The translations under genes and the position numbers were made by a program. A stretch of DNA of 64,000 nucleotides from Tridacna crocea (taxonomy: Eukaryota > Mollusca > Bivalvia > Cardiida > Cardiidae): positions 39,900,728 through 39,964,727 of the forward strand of contig OX031069.1 of NCBI GenBank assembly GCA_943736015.1, given 5' to 3'. Position 1 is the first letter of the stretch, and every line of letters starts with the position of its first letter. The notes under the pieces are model-generated. The model did no database searches. It saw nothing but the letters and a program-made list of their open reading frames with translations, and was not told the DNA's origin. This document shows positions 41,611 to 53,100 of the stretch, in pieces.

Positions 41611-43001
41611 AAAGAGAAATATTATTTGAATATTAACTTGAAAATCAACCTCGTAAGCAAATCAATACGTTTCTTTGATTAAAGTGAGATTACTGGTGCC
41701 TGAGTTTGCGTCATTTGTGTATCGGTGGTCTCCCTTTGATCTTTCAAGAAGGATAAGGAGTAACTTCCATTGACGGAAGGATGCATGATGGGTAGAGGGA
41801 GAAGCCATGTAAATATATTGAATTCAATTAAGTTTTTTCCTATGATTTTGAGATGCCTTTGGCCGTGAGGATCTAATTCCCAACATTACAAGAAGGTTTT
41901 CTATTTGTAAATATTACTGCACAATCAAATTAGTAGCGTGCAATCATAGGACGAATAAGCCAAGGGACGAACTGGTTTTGGAACGAACACCCCCGGTAGC
42001 AAAGCGGATAGAAGACACATTTTCTGCATATAATTGCGCCAATAGAAGGCTATAAAAAGGTGAAGCTATTTTCAGTCAGAAAGATGTATTTCTATGTTCT
42101 ATGGCCTTAAATTGCAGTTTATTTCGATACGCCATTTCCAATTATATGTCTAAGTGCTATTGAAAAACTCATTTGTCAAGAAAATTGAGTTTTAACGGGT
42201 TTATTTCCTTCGATTTTGCACAAAATACCATACATGGCCCTTAAAAATTCAACATTGAACATTTATTATTGATCTCATAGTGGCATTGTCTCCGAAAAAT
42301 GCCACAAAAAACCCACAAAAATAAAACTACCAAATATGCCGTTTTGGTAAATCTTCTACATGTATAAATACTTTTGGACAAATTTCAAAGACTTAACTGA
42401 TTTGCCATACCTTCGCGGTAATAATGAACGTATTTTGACCTAAATAATTGAAATAGGAGTGGTAGAAAAAAATCGGTCGAGTAATCTTATATCTTATACA
42501 GTGTATCTCGAGTATATTTTGATCAACGAAAGGACATTCATTTCGTAAATTATTGACAAAACTATCCCGTTTTGACTCTCTCTTTTTAAAGGACTTTTAG
42601 AACATTTCGTGAAAGATGAAATGCTTGTAGCCATCGTTTCTCCCTTCCTGAAAATGTTTCATATCCTTTCAAGTAGTCATACGATATCTTAAACGTTTTT
42701 TCAGACAGACAGACAGTCGAACAGACAGGCAGTCGAACGGACAGACTGATGGATGGATGTCGGAAAATATTTAGATAAATATCCTTTGGTATTACTAATA
42801 TGTTTAAATACTTTTGTAAGCTAACTTAGTGAATTTCTTATTAAAGTGTGTAGACAAAGATCAGGTTGCAAGTACAAAAGAGATTTTTGTCAACACTTTT
42901 TGAAAAGAATGACATCAGTGACCAGGATTGGAACGATACCAGTCCATTGATACTTGAGACTGTTGGTCACGATTCTTAATACAAGCGTAAATGTGATTCT
43001 T
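41611..43001. other. Intergenic, nothing recognised
   Basis: A GACA/GTCGAAC-type low-complexity patch lies at 42703-42760. No exon with matching splice sites was found. Confidence 0.4.
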
Positions 43002-43228
43002 AACCCTTTACCAGGTGACAAAATTTTAGCCTTGTCCAAATTCAAAGCATTATGCAGACAACAACTTTAGTGTGGCTCAAATGGTATAATTTTTCTTTGA
43101 TAAAGAAGAAAACATTATGGAGAAAGGAGAAAATGCTGGTTAGCATTTTTCTTTCTTTTCCACAATGTTTCCTTAAGGCTTCTTTTCCAGGAGCGTCAAA
43201 ACTCGGCATTGTGTGATAAAGGGTTCAG
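43002..43228. mobile_element. Palindromic MITE, family A (copy 9, diverged)
   Basis: TTAACCCTTTACCAGGTGAC ... TTGTGTGATAAAGGGTTCA with an eroded hairpin. Confidence 0.75.
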
Positions 43229-43392
43229 TCGCTTTGTTCCGATACCGGTTTAAATTCTACTTATTTGTCCCAGACCTTTTACATTGAAACAATAATGTAT
43301 ATTGTGAAACCTCTTTGTGACTTGTCGGTTTTCCGATAATTGTCTCCTTGTAAACAACATTCAAATCGATATGAGCTGTGTGTAAAAAAGGT

Positions 43393-43605
43393 TTAACCCT
43401 TGACCAGAGGACAAGATTTAGACCTGTCCGAATTCAAAGCATTTGCTGACGATAGTTTCAATGTTGCTCATATGAAATAAAGTTTCTTTGAAAGGGAAGA
43501 AAAATATTGTGGGAAAAGGAGAAAATGCTGGTTACCAGCATTTTCTCCTTTTCCCACAATGTTTTCTAAAGCCTTCTCTAACAGGGGTGTTAAAAGTCGT
43601 CATGA
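43393..43605. mobile_element. Palindromic MITE, family A (copy 10)
   Basis: TTAACCCTTGACCAGAGGAC, GCATTTGCTGACGAT, intact hairpin, then truncated after GGGTGTTAAAAGTCG. Confidence 0.8.
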
Positions 43606-43702
43606 ATAAATTAATAAATGACTTAATTTACTTATTCGTCTTGTATATATACATGTATAGTCAGTTACATCCAAATTAATTTCAAAATATCCCACGTGAT
43701 TC

Positions 43703-43704
<2 letters not shown>

Positions 43705-43767
<63 letters not shown>
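43705..43767. repeat. (CT)n microsatellite
   Basis: About 31 uninterrupted CT units. The 113-codon frame across it is a simple-repeat artefact. Confidence 0.95.
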
Positions 43768-43772
<5 letters not shown>

Positions 43773-43849
43773 CTGTCACTGCTCTTTAGCTCTAAAATAT
43801 ATTTGGATCAAACTACGACTAAATAAGTATTCAAAGTATTCTCTCTATG

Positions 43850-44035
43850 CAAAAAGAATCGATTTTGATCAGCCTGCACAACCTGCGAAGGCTGATCTGG
43901 GCCGATACTTTTTCCGCTTTGTAAAATTTCTGGATGTCAAAGGACCGATTTTATCTCCAGATACGGTACAGATCATATACATGTTTGTAAACCAAACTGG
44001 TCCACCTTGGTCCAACATAAAGAGGATAAACACCT
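43850..44035. repeat. Hairpin repeat, CAGATCAGCCTGCGC family (copy 3)
   Basis: ATCGATTTTGATCAGCCTGC / GCGAAGGCTGATCTGGGCCG followed by TTTTTCCGCTTTG. Confidence 0.55.
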
Positions 44036-44045
44036 AGGTCTGTCA

Positions 44046-44560
44046 TCTTCGCAAGCCAAGGGTTACGATCCACTACGATACTCTACCCTTGGCGGATTGA
44101 GCTTGATTTCAACAATCACCCGATACGCATTTTCATTGGTTGCAGCTAGCTCTAACTGCCTCAAATCAAATCGCTCGTAGCATTTCATCTTTGATAAAAA
44201 TAGAACAGAGTCGCGATAAAAATAGAAGGTAAAGATGAATAATTATTTATTACCGAAGACAACAAAGACGAACAATATTTACATAAAGTTTCAATGTGAC
44301 GATCCAATTATCAGCTGTTTTAGGCTATATCCCAGAACCTGACCATGGAATGTCGAAGTGCTTTTATGGTTATTGCTTCATGTTGAATTATTGTATTCGT
44401 AAGCGGTTTGTAAAACGACAATTTATTGGTTATAAGAAATACGATGTAAAGGGAGATAATAAGCAGCATCCAATAGGGGGCGTGTCGCGGGAATCTCGAA
44501 ATCGGGCTCAATCAGCCAAGGTAAGATCCACATAGTGATCTTAACCTTGGCTCGCAAAGA
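44046..44560. mobile_element. Second member of the TTCGCAAGCCAAGG element family
   Basis: The left end CTTCGCAAGCCAAGGGTTAC and right end TTAACCTTGGCTCGCAAAGA are inverted. Length is close to the 26322-26857 member, but the interior differs and carries no CxxC frame. Confidence 0.65.
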
Positions 44561-44589
44561 TGGGTCTGTATTCACAAACCATTATTTAG

Positions 44590-45187
44590 AACATTCTTTC
44601 TCTTATTCTCCAATGATCAAAGTTTTAAAAAAGTAACACAACTTCTGAAGCTGAACATTACAATACTTTCCCTACATAAGCCCATATAAAACTTGTGGCC
44701 AGAGTTGATCATTGAGCTATAATTTGGGCCCTCTTGATAGACAACTACTAGATAAAGATACATGCCAAATCTGGTAGCCCTTTGCCCTTTGGCTGGGTAC
44801 CAGAAATATTTTGAAGCGTTTCCTATATAAGTACATATAAAACATGATCCCCGGGACGGGACCAATTTTGATCCCAGGGCTGTTATTTGTGCAATATTTG
44901 GTAGTCATAGGCTTTGTAGTTTCAGACAAGAAGATTTTCAATATTTTTCAGTTCTGTTGCCATGGCAACCAGAGTTTTTGAAGAAATCAAGTTCTTTCAA
45001 GAAATTCTGAAGAGAACCACGGCGGGATTATTTCTGTAATGTTTCATCAAAATTGGATGGTAGTTTCAGAGATGTTTGAAAGAAAAGTTAACACACGGAC
45101 GGACGGACGCAGGCACGGACGGACGGACGCACTACGGACACCAGGCCATGGCATTAGCTCGCTGACCTTCGGCCAGTGGAGCTAAAA
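44590..45187. repeat. ~165-bp repeat family with CTTCGGCCAG end
   Basis: Two or three diverged units (ATAAAACTTGTGGCC, GATAAAGATACATGCCAAAT, GTTGCCATGGCAACCAGAG), a GGACGGACGG run, then GCTCGCTGACCTTCGGCCAG and TGGAGCTAAA. A longer relative is at 46075-47110. Confidence 0.65.
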
Positions 45188-45189
45188 AA

Positions 45190-45545
45190 GTAGCCGATTG
45201 ACTTGTGTAAAAATGACAGGATTTGAAGTTCCTTGCTACCCGTATTGATAACTTATAGTCACCTCACGCAGAAGTATCTATCCATAAATGTGTACATGTA
45301 CATGAAAAAATTCAAAATGCAAAAAAACACGGAAACCCATGACACAACAAAAAGTTCTTTTTGATATTGTCCGATCAGGGTCACTTCAGAGCATCTTTTC
45401 AGCTTTTAATGACTTTAAACTGGAAATGTCAAAATATAATAATACAGGACAACTATTAACACTCCCTCAAATATGATATCTTTAGCCCCAGATTTACAGC
45501 CCCGGGGATAAGTGTACCCTTGAAATAAAAGGCTAGTGGGAACAC
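45190..45545. repeat. Copy of the 6415-6665 segment
   Basis: GCCGATTGACTTGTGTAAAA, ATGACAGGATTTGAAGTTCC, ACACGGAAACCCATGACACA and GGGTCACTTCAGA match the interior of the 5452-7133 transposon in order. Confidence 0.7.
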
Positions 45546-45864
45546 TAATAGGACAATATGAAGAATTCATCACGAAGATACATTAAACCCTCTTGTACCT
45601 TAGTATGACACATAAACAGTAACAAGAATGACGATTTTAACAGCACATAAATATCCGGAGCAGTTCCATACAATAAAGAAGAGGACCGTAATGGCTCTGT
45701 ATCGCTCCACCGGATAATAAGTAAAGACACAAGCCAAACATTACAATATTTGGCCAACTGGTTTTAAACTTAAGGACACACACTTTTTTTTCGATAAAAT
45801 TCTACGAGAAAGTTGTGACCCCGGGCAAAGTCAATTTTGACGGCAAAGTTATAATTACTTGAAT
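45546..45864. other. Intergenic, repeat traces
   Basis: GAGGACCGTAATGGCTCTGT at 45681 resembles GAGGGCCGTAATGGACATGG at 40479. No gene was seen. Confidence 0.4.
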
Positions 45865-46068
45865 CCAGGGTCCATATTCACCAACCATTCTTAAGAACGT
45901 TCTTTGTCTAAATCTTCAAGATTTTCTGACTGTGAAAGTAACAGGACTTCTGATTGGCTAAACCAATTGGTTTAGCCAATCAGAAGTCCTGTTACTTTCA
46001 CATTGACAAAATTCTGAAGAATTAGCCTAAGAATATTCTTAAGAACGGTTGGTGAATACGGACCCTGG
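45865..46068. mobile_element. ~200-bp perfect-type palindromic MITE
   Basis: Ends CAGGGTCCATATTCACCAAC and its near-exact inverse. The centre is AACAGGACTTCTGATTGGCT AAACC and its exact inverse. Confidence 0.85.
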
Positions 46069-46074
46069 TTGAGG

Positions 46075-47110
46075 TCCACAAGATAAGGCCCCCATACCAA
46101 ATAATACAGGCCTAGAATATGTGGTTATAAACATGAAGATTTTCAAAGCGTTCTCAAAAAAAGGCCCTGAAAAGTATGAAACCTATGAGACAAGGCTAAA
46201 TTTTATTAGCCCTAGTCTTTATTACAGTTAGTAACAAGATGACCTAGAAAGTTTTCACCACAAAAGCCCATGTAAAACTTGTGACTCCTGGTTTGGGGAC
46301 AAACTTAAACCTAAGGCTGTAATCTGGGCCCTCCTGATAGAGGCCCGCTAGATAAAGTTACTTGCAAAATTTGGTAGCCCTAGACCGTATGGCTAGGTAC
46401 AAGTAGATTTTTAAAAAATTCCGAATATAAGCACATGTAAAAAACTTGAGACCGCCAGAACTGGAGCAAATTCAATCTCAGGACTATAATTTGGGCACCC
46501 TTGGTAGACACCCCCTAGATAAAGCTAGATGCATAATTGAGTAGCCTCCCTATATAAGCCTATATAAAACTTGTGACCCCCGGGGCCGGGCCAAATTTGA
46601 CCCTTGGGCTATTATTTGGGCACTTTTAGTAGACAACTACTTGATAAAGATACATGCCAAATTTGGTAGCCCTATAGGCCCTATGGCTAGGTACCAGAAG
46701 GATTTTAAAGTTTTCCCTATATAAACCCACATAAAACGTGTGACCCCCGGGGCGGGGCCAATTTTGATCCCATGGCTATTATTTGAAGGAAATTGGTAGA
46801 GGTCCACTAGATAAAGCTACATGTCAAACTTGGTAGCCATTGGCCTTATACTTTCAAAGAAGAAGATCTTTAAAAATTTTCAATATTTTTCAGTTTAGCT
46901 GCCATGGCAACCAGAGTTTTTGAACAATTCTTTCAAGGATTTCTGAAGATAACTATGCCATGATCATGTCTTTGAAGTTCATCAAAATTGGATGGGTAGT
47001 TCCACAGAAGAAGATGTTTAAAATAGAAATTAACGCACGGACGGACGGACGGACGACGGATACCGGGCCATGACATAAGCTCGCTGGCCTTCGGCCAGTG
47101 GAGCTAAAAA
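46075..47110. repeat. ~166-bp tandem family ending in CTTCGGCCAG
   Basis: About four to five units with GTGACCCCCGGGGC, GATAAAGATACATGCCAAAT and TTTGGTAGCCCTA. It ends with GTTTAGCTGCCATGGCAACC, a (GGAC)n run and CTCGCTGGCCTTCGGCCAGT. Confidence 0.75.
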
Positions 47111-47159
47111 CTGTCCAACATATTTTAAGCAAGCTCCCAAAGGATACTCAAAATCTGCT

Positions 47160-47400
47160 TTCTTCACCCTTTGCTTTCGACGATGATTATGTGGGAAATC
47201 AGCCAAAAGCTTGAAAAGAAAATTGTGTGATGACGGGTCCAATTTTAAAGCACTTGCAGACGAAAATGATAATATGACACTATTGGTAAGATTTTAATCA
47301 GATAGTCTAGAAAACATTATGAGAAAAGGAAAAAATGCTGCTAGCCAGCATTTTCTTCATTTCCCACAAAATTTCAATTGCAGCCATTGTAAATTAATGT
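47160..47400. repeat. Degraded MITE family A
   Basis: AAAGCACTTGCAGACGA, AGAAAACATTATGAGAAAAG and GCTAGCCAGCATTTTCTTCA are retained. Confidence 0.6.
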
Positions 47401-47994
47401 AATGTAACAAATATTTTCTGAAATTCGTTATATAAAAATAAACTATGTCATTTTTTTCTGTTTCGGTTTTTTATTTTATTTTTTATAAAAAAAATCCATG
47501 ACGAAATAAACTATGTATCAGAACAATTTATAGGGGAATGGCCGAATCTAAGTTGTGAGAACTTGAGGCCATGCCCCTTTGCCAATGTACATTGTCATTC
47601 CATTTATGGCAATAAAATATATATAAACTAACAATTTCGCAAGAAAAATGGATTTAGACAGCAAATTCTGTGACAGTCTACCTTCATGACATCCGTAGAT
47701 CACATCAGGTTCTGTACCCAGGTAACAAAGAGAAATAGGACAGTATTGAAAAACGTCACTCGGTGGAAAGAAAGTGCTTTTTTAAAAATAAATGGAATGA
47801 CTTTTGGAACGCTTCCTCTGACTGGTTGAGCTATTACTTGCGATAATTGAAGACCAGAATTGAGTGAAAACCTTCAATATGATCTTCTCTTTCGTCAGAT
47901 TTGCACAATAACTACAAAAACTGTAACGGAAGTATTATGTACATATGGCACAGAAATCTCACACACTTTATCCCTTAGGCTGCTAAGCGCGACT
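47401..47994. other. Intergenic, nothing recognised
   Basis: AT-rich. No coding or repeat evidence. Confidence 0.4.
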
Positions 47995-48320
47995 CACTGA
48001 CCTCTTGCAGACAGTATAGATCAAAGATCAGACTGCACGTTCTGTGCAGTCTGATCTTTGATTTATACTGTCCGGTATGTAACTCTTTACTGACCGACAA
48101 AATATTAGACTCGTCCAGTTTGAAAGCACTTGCAGACGAATAAATGATTGTGACTCAAAACTTGAATTTTGTTTTAGGCAGGGAAGAAAACGTTGTAGGT
48201 TAAAGGAAAATAAATACTGATTATCATGGTTACCAGCATGTTCTCCTTTTCCCACAATGTTTTCTGAAGACTGCCTATTAAAGGTCGTGAAAACAGGGAT
48301 TGTTTGGGAAAGGGATTGGG
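47995..48320. mobile_element. AGATCAGACTGCAC hairpin followed by MITE family A (copy 11)
   Basis: 47995-48070 is a near-perfect hairpin (AGATCAAAGATCAGACTGCA / inverse). 48079-48320 is family A with GTAACTCTTTACTGACCGAC, GCACTTGCAGACGA, an eroded stem and TTGTTTGGGAAAGGGATT. A poly(C)/(CA)n patch follows at 48337-48369. Confidence 0.7.
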
Positions 48321-48828
48321 AAAAGGATACGACCTTCCCCCCCCCCCCCCGTCCCCCACACACACACACAATACCTTTGGGTTTTACTCTCGGCTGTAAA
48401 GTTTCATTTCAATCGTGTAGCAGGATACGAGTAAAGAGCACGTTAGGTTAATATGTGAAGAAATTTGTGGATAAAATACGCTGCATGATATTAGTGCTTT
48501 AACCCATGTTCTTGTGTGGGTCCCTATTTAAAGTAACAATAAAGGCCAAATATAAACAACGCGGATGTTTAAATGTATTAGAATTTATATCATACCATTC
48601 AAAAGTATGGAAATTATTGCCAAGATGACAATCTGTCACTGTACGGTCGGTCCAAGTGTAACTCGCTGACAGAAAAAATAATTTCAAAACTTGGTAAAAA
48701 CCCGCTACGAAGCTGTGTCTTTCGTTTTTTTGTTTGTCTGATTTTAAAATTCTTTTTTTCTACCAATGACTAATATATGACCCGACCACATGATTACAGA
48801 CTCTAATCTTCACAATATTTTCCATAGA

Positions 48829-49172
48829 GGATAATCAACTGGTTGTTTTTGATATGAAAAATATCTCACGAGGATGCGTTGTTAGGCGTTGAAAAAACGA
48901 GTGCGCAGCACGAGTTTTTTTAACGCCTTACGACGCGTCCGAGTGAGATATTTTTCATATCAAAAATAACCAGTTGATTATTCTATTTATTATATACCTT
49001 ATTAACATCATTATTTGTAATTTTGCGTTTGAAAGTCGAAAAAAATGTAGTCGAAAAAAAGGTAGTTCCCAAATGACGTCAGGAAGTGAAAGTTGATAAC
49101 GTCACTAGTGATGATATCAAAATTTATTACACTGGGAAATTCCAGGATTTCACTGCTAGGTATATAATAAAT
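48829..49172. mobile_element. Foldback element E (copy 1)
   Basis: Hairpin arms ATAATCAACTGGTTGTTTTT GATATG / inverse, with core GTTGAAAAAACGAGTGCGCAGC ACGAG. The tail (TTGCGTTTGAAAGTCGA, GATAACGTCACTAGTGATGA, GATTTCACTGCTAGGTATAT) follows. Other copies: 56832-57252 and 62629-62985. Confidence 0.85.
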
Positions 49173-49309
49173 ACTTTTAAATGGTATGATTATTTAAATG
49201 TATTGTGACACCGGTTTTGATATTTTTGCCTTTACTGGGCATTTAAAAACAATTCTAGATTGCATTCTTACACCAGTTGCACTTTTAAATTAAATTAAAA
49301 CAATTTTAA

Positions 49310-49490
49310 CTTGTTTACCTAATTTTGTGTGTTGTCCAAAACTAATAATCATCTTGGAAAGAGTAGAAAAAAAAGTCAGATAAAAGAGAGAATGTTGGTG
49401 ATCAGCATGTTCTGTTGTTTTCCGACAATATTTTTAAAAGCTATTTTCCTCGGGGTCGTTAAAACACGTGTTAGCATGGAAAATGCTTAG
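49310..49490. repeat. MITE-A remnant in the gene 2 3' flank
   Basis: GGAAAGAGTAGAAAAAAAAG, GTTGGTGATCAGCATGTTCT and TCCTCGGGGTCGTTAAAAC keep family A order. It may form part of the 3' UTR of gene 2. Confidence 0.5.
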
Positions 49491-49508
49491 TGTCCTTCAG
49501 TAACTGAT

Positions 49509-50124
49509 TCAAGGACATTCTTTCAGATCTGTCTCGTCAAATGACGCCTGTTCTTGTTGTGGAACAGTTTCTGGGAATTGATTGTCCCCCATTTGCCCCA
49601 TCTCCACACCTTTCGCATCGCTTGGCACATGATTTCCATGAAAACCAACCAATGCTTGCCTGTTCTCATTTCTTTCCACAAGATCATATGAGCAGACTGG
49701 TAGATCGGAGCCTAGCTCATTCCTACACCGCCTACTATCGACACCACCTTCGGCTTGCAGCCCTGTCGCTTCTGGTGCTTTTTGAGTGTTACCATTGGTT
49801 TCCACGTGGTACTGGTTTGGTGTACCGCCATCTTGATTGGCTGCGGTATTGTGTATCTCTGTAGTAGTTTGTCCATGGTCGATGCCACGTCTGTCAGAGC
49901 AGCTGTTTCTCATATCAGACTCGTCTAGACCTGACCTAGGTGAAGGTCTTGGAAAGAATCTATCAGGTATAAAACCTCTGTCTTGGAGATCGCTCAGTTC
50001 TCTGTACATATGTCCAAGTTGTAAACTGGCGACAATTGCTTCATATATACCAACAGGTTTCATTTTGCGCTGAAGATCATCGATTACTTCCACGATACGT
50101 GTTCCCTGGCAATCGTATTTTCTC
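49509..50124 (-). CDS. Gene 2 last exon: helical end plus polar C-terminal tail
   Basis: Acceptor TTTACATTTCAG. Its first base completes a Lys codon with AA from the preceding exon. The text opens RKYDCQGTRIVEVIDDLQRK, then a helical-looking VGIYEAIVASLQLGHMYREL that resembles the last helices of a death domain. About 150 residues rich in N, G, Q, D and E follow, ending ...ETDLKECP-stop. No further domain was recognised in the tail. A plus-strand frame at 49541-49864 is its shadow. Confidence 0.8.
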
Positions 50125-53100
50125 CTGAAATGTAAATTTGACTCCAGTTTAAAAGCAGCCAAAAGTAAACAATGCGGATATAAAGTGCATTTAAGATATA
50201 ATCTTCTTTCTATCGTGGTTTATCGTTCAATAAACCACAGTTGTGAGTTATGAGGCGCAATAAATAATCCACGAGGGCGATAGCCCGAGTTGGTTATTCA
50301 TTGCGCCTCTTAACTCACAACGTGGTTTATTGAACGATAAACCACGAACGAAAGAAGATTATTTCGATTCTAACATGGCCAATTCTTAACTAAAGGAAAA
50401 CAAGCTCAAACTTAAGAGTAAAAACGCGGTTGAAGATTATGTTCCATTGAATAACTCACTCATTGAATGATGTCACTCGATACAGAATGACGTCACTCTA
50501 CATAGATTGTCGCAGATTTTACCACGCTTTCCTTGCACTATGTTTATAGAGCCAAATTCGCGTGTCATGTTAGAATTGAACATAACTCATACTACTTGAA
50601 AGTATGGAAATTATTGTGAAGATGACAATCTGTCTTTATAAGGTTGGTCTAAATGTATGTGGCTGGTAGTAAAAGAAAGGAACTTTGTAATCAGGCAAAT
50701 TACATGTAGTAACAAAAGATATGACCTGTCAACTTTTAAACTATTTTCATTTTTTTTTTCTACCTCCGACTAACACTTCGGTCGAATGTACAATAACAGA
50801 TTGTCATCTTTATAATATTTCCTTTACTCTTAAATGGTATGATTTAAAGGTGGATATTTAGGAATAAAAAAAAAGTATTATGGGAATGTCAAGTGACCAG
50901 CACATGACCAATGACACTTAAATTCCTTAACATGATAAATATGTAATTATTTTCCATAATGTCTTCTTCGAACCCTATGTTTGAAGCTTCGCCTGTGTAT
51001 TTCCGGTATGTGAATGAGAGAGTAAAAATTGACCGTGTTTCCCGTCGGTGTCAACCTGGGCCGTAGTAAATCTCTAATTTCTCTTGTTGTAGGATGGCTT
51101 TCGACAACAGGGTTTTTATGAATGAAGATTAAAAGGCTTTGGGAGTATAAGGAATATTTTTTTTTGTATTTTTTCGTAAAAAATTTCGTCGCAAAATTTG
51201 TAGGGCCACCTTTACAGTCTAAATGCATTCTAACACATTGTTTATATCTGGCCGCTACTTGGCCTTTTATTGATATATTTGTAGTTAATTAATCAACTAT
51301 TAGTCCTGATTGCGTCTGTTCCAGGACGACTCTTAGAGCTTATGCTTAAATTTGGGATTTTTCATTTGTGCACACATTCTGCACGAGTACTGGTGTAGTT
51401 CCCAGATAGCAGAATCGAGAGAGATTAGTACAAGTTGTAAGAACTTGTTTCTCAATTGATGTAAATCCATCATGCAAAAGGGAACCATCTGGGAATTCTG
51501 TACATCAATAAGATGAAAACAAATCAAGTATAGTACAGGTCAGTTTAAGTTGATAATTCAAAAATGGCTGTGTAGCCTACGGTACAATGACCACTTTTCA
51601 CACAGAAAATGTCATTAAAGCGAAAAGTGTCGACCCTGGTCAGACTGCGCAATTCGCGCAGTCTGACCAGGGTTGACACTTTTCGCTGTGCTCAGAAGGT
51701 CCCTTTTTGCATGATGGGTCACATTATGTTTAAACTAAGGCCCTTATCCGGCTGAATAAGTACAATTAAGACTTTCAAGCCGATATGAAAAACCCAAGTT
51801 TTGGTTTTGAAAAAGGCATTTGGGGAAAGATAATCTGCGTATGAACATGAAGGAATTGATGCAGAAAAGCAAAAAAAGTTTTGGACCTGGTAGGCCGGTG
51901 TAATGCAGATAAATGACCCTCCTCTACAAAATCATTCGGGTCATTATTCTATACAGAGAAATGACCCCAGAAGTCATTTCACTACGTAGAAGAATGACCG
52001 GGGTCATTCATCTACATAGAGAAATGACCCATGGGTCATTTTGTAGGGAGGACCATTTCTCTGCATTACACCGGCACGGCTGCATAGGCTGACCTTGGTG
52101 AATACATTTTGCATGTATATTTAGCCTTTTTACATAACATGGCCCATCAAATATGACGATCAAAGGCAGATCCAAGAGCTAAGACAGTGAATCATCATCA
52201 TCATCATCATCATCGTCGTCGTCGTCGTCATCATCGTCGTCGTCGGTCTCGTCGTTGTTATCGGCATTTTAACTCTTTACCAAACGACAAAATATGGCCT
52301 GATGCAATTTGAAAGCATTTGCAGACGACAAAAAGAATGAGACTAAAAAATTAAGATTCGTTTTGAGAAGGGTAGAAAACATTGTGGGAAAAGGAGAAAA
52401 TGCTGGTAACCAGCATTTTCTCCTTTTTCCACAATGTTTTCAGAAGGCTTCCGTCTCAGAGTCGTCAAAAGTCGGGATCGTGTGGTAAAGAGTTAAGGAA
52501 AAGTGACAGAGAGAATTAGATTTGACAGAAAAGTTTACTTGATTGTTTCGTTAAATCGCTCTTGCTTCTCGTCCTCCATGCTGGTTAGATAACTTTTTAC
52601 ATTTCTAAGTCGATTAGCATCGTCGAATTCCTGTAAAGATAGAAAGTGAGTGAGTGAGTGAGTGAGTGAGTGAGTGAACGGGTAAATGGGTGAGTGAGTG
52701 AATGGTGAGTAAATGAATGTATGAGTGAGTGAAAGAGTGTGTGGGTGTGTGGGTGGATGAGTGAGACAATGAGTGGGTTTGTGGAGTGAGTGAGTGAGTG
52801 AGTGAGTGAGTGAGCGGGTGGGTGAGTGAGCGGGTGGCTGGGTGGGTAGGTAGGTGGATTGGTGAGTGAGTGAGTGAGTGGTAGGTGAGTGAGAGTATGA
52901 GTGAGTGAGCGAATGAGTTAGTGGATGAGTGAGTCGATGAGTATGTAGGTGGATGGGTGAGTGAGTGAGTGAGTGAGTGTGTGTGTGTGAGTGAGTTAGT
53001 GATTGGATGGGTGGGTGGATGGGTGGGTGAGTAGGTAGGTGTGTGGATGGGTGAGTGAGTGATTCAGTGATTGAGTGGGTGAAGAAATGAGTGAGTGAGA

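Noticed and set aside
43696..44037. 113-codon frame across (CT)n
   Set aside because: The Leu-Ser run is a simple dinucleotide repeat and the remainder is a hairpin repeat.
49541..49864. 107-codon plus-strand frame
   Set aside because: Shadow of the last gene 2 exon on the opposite strand, which has phase and splice support.
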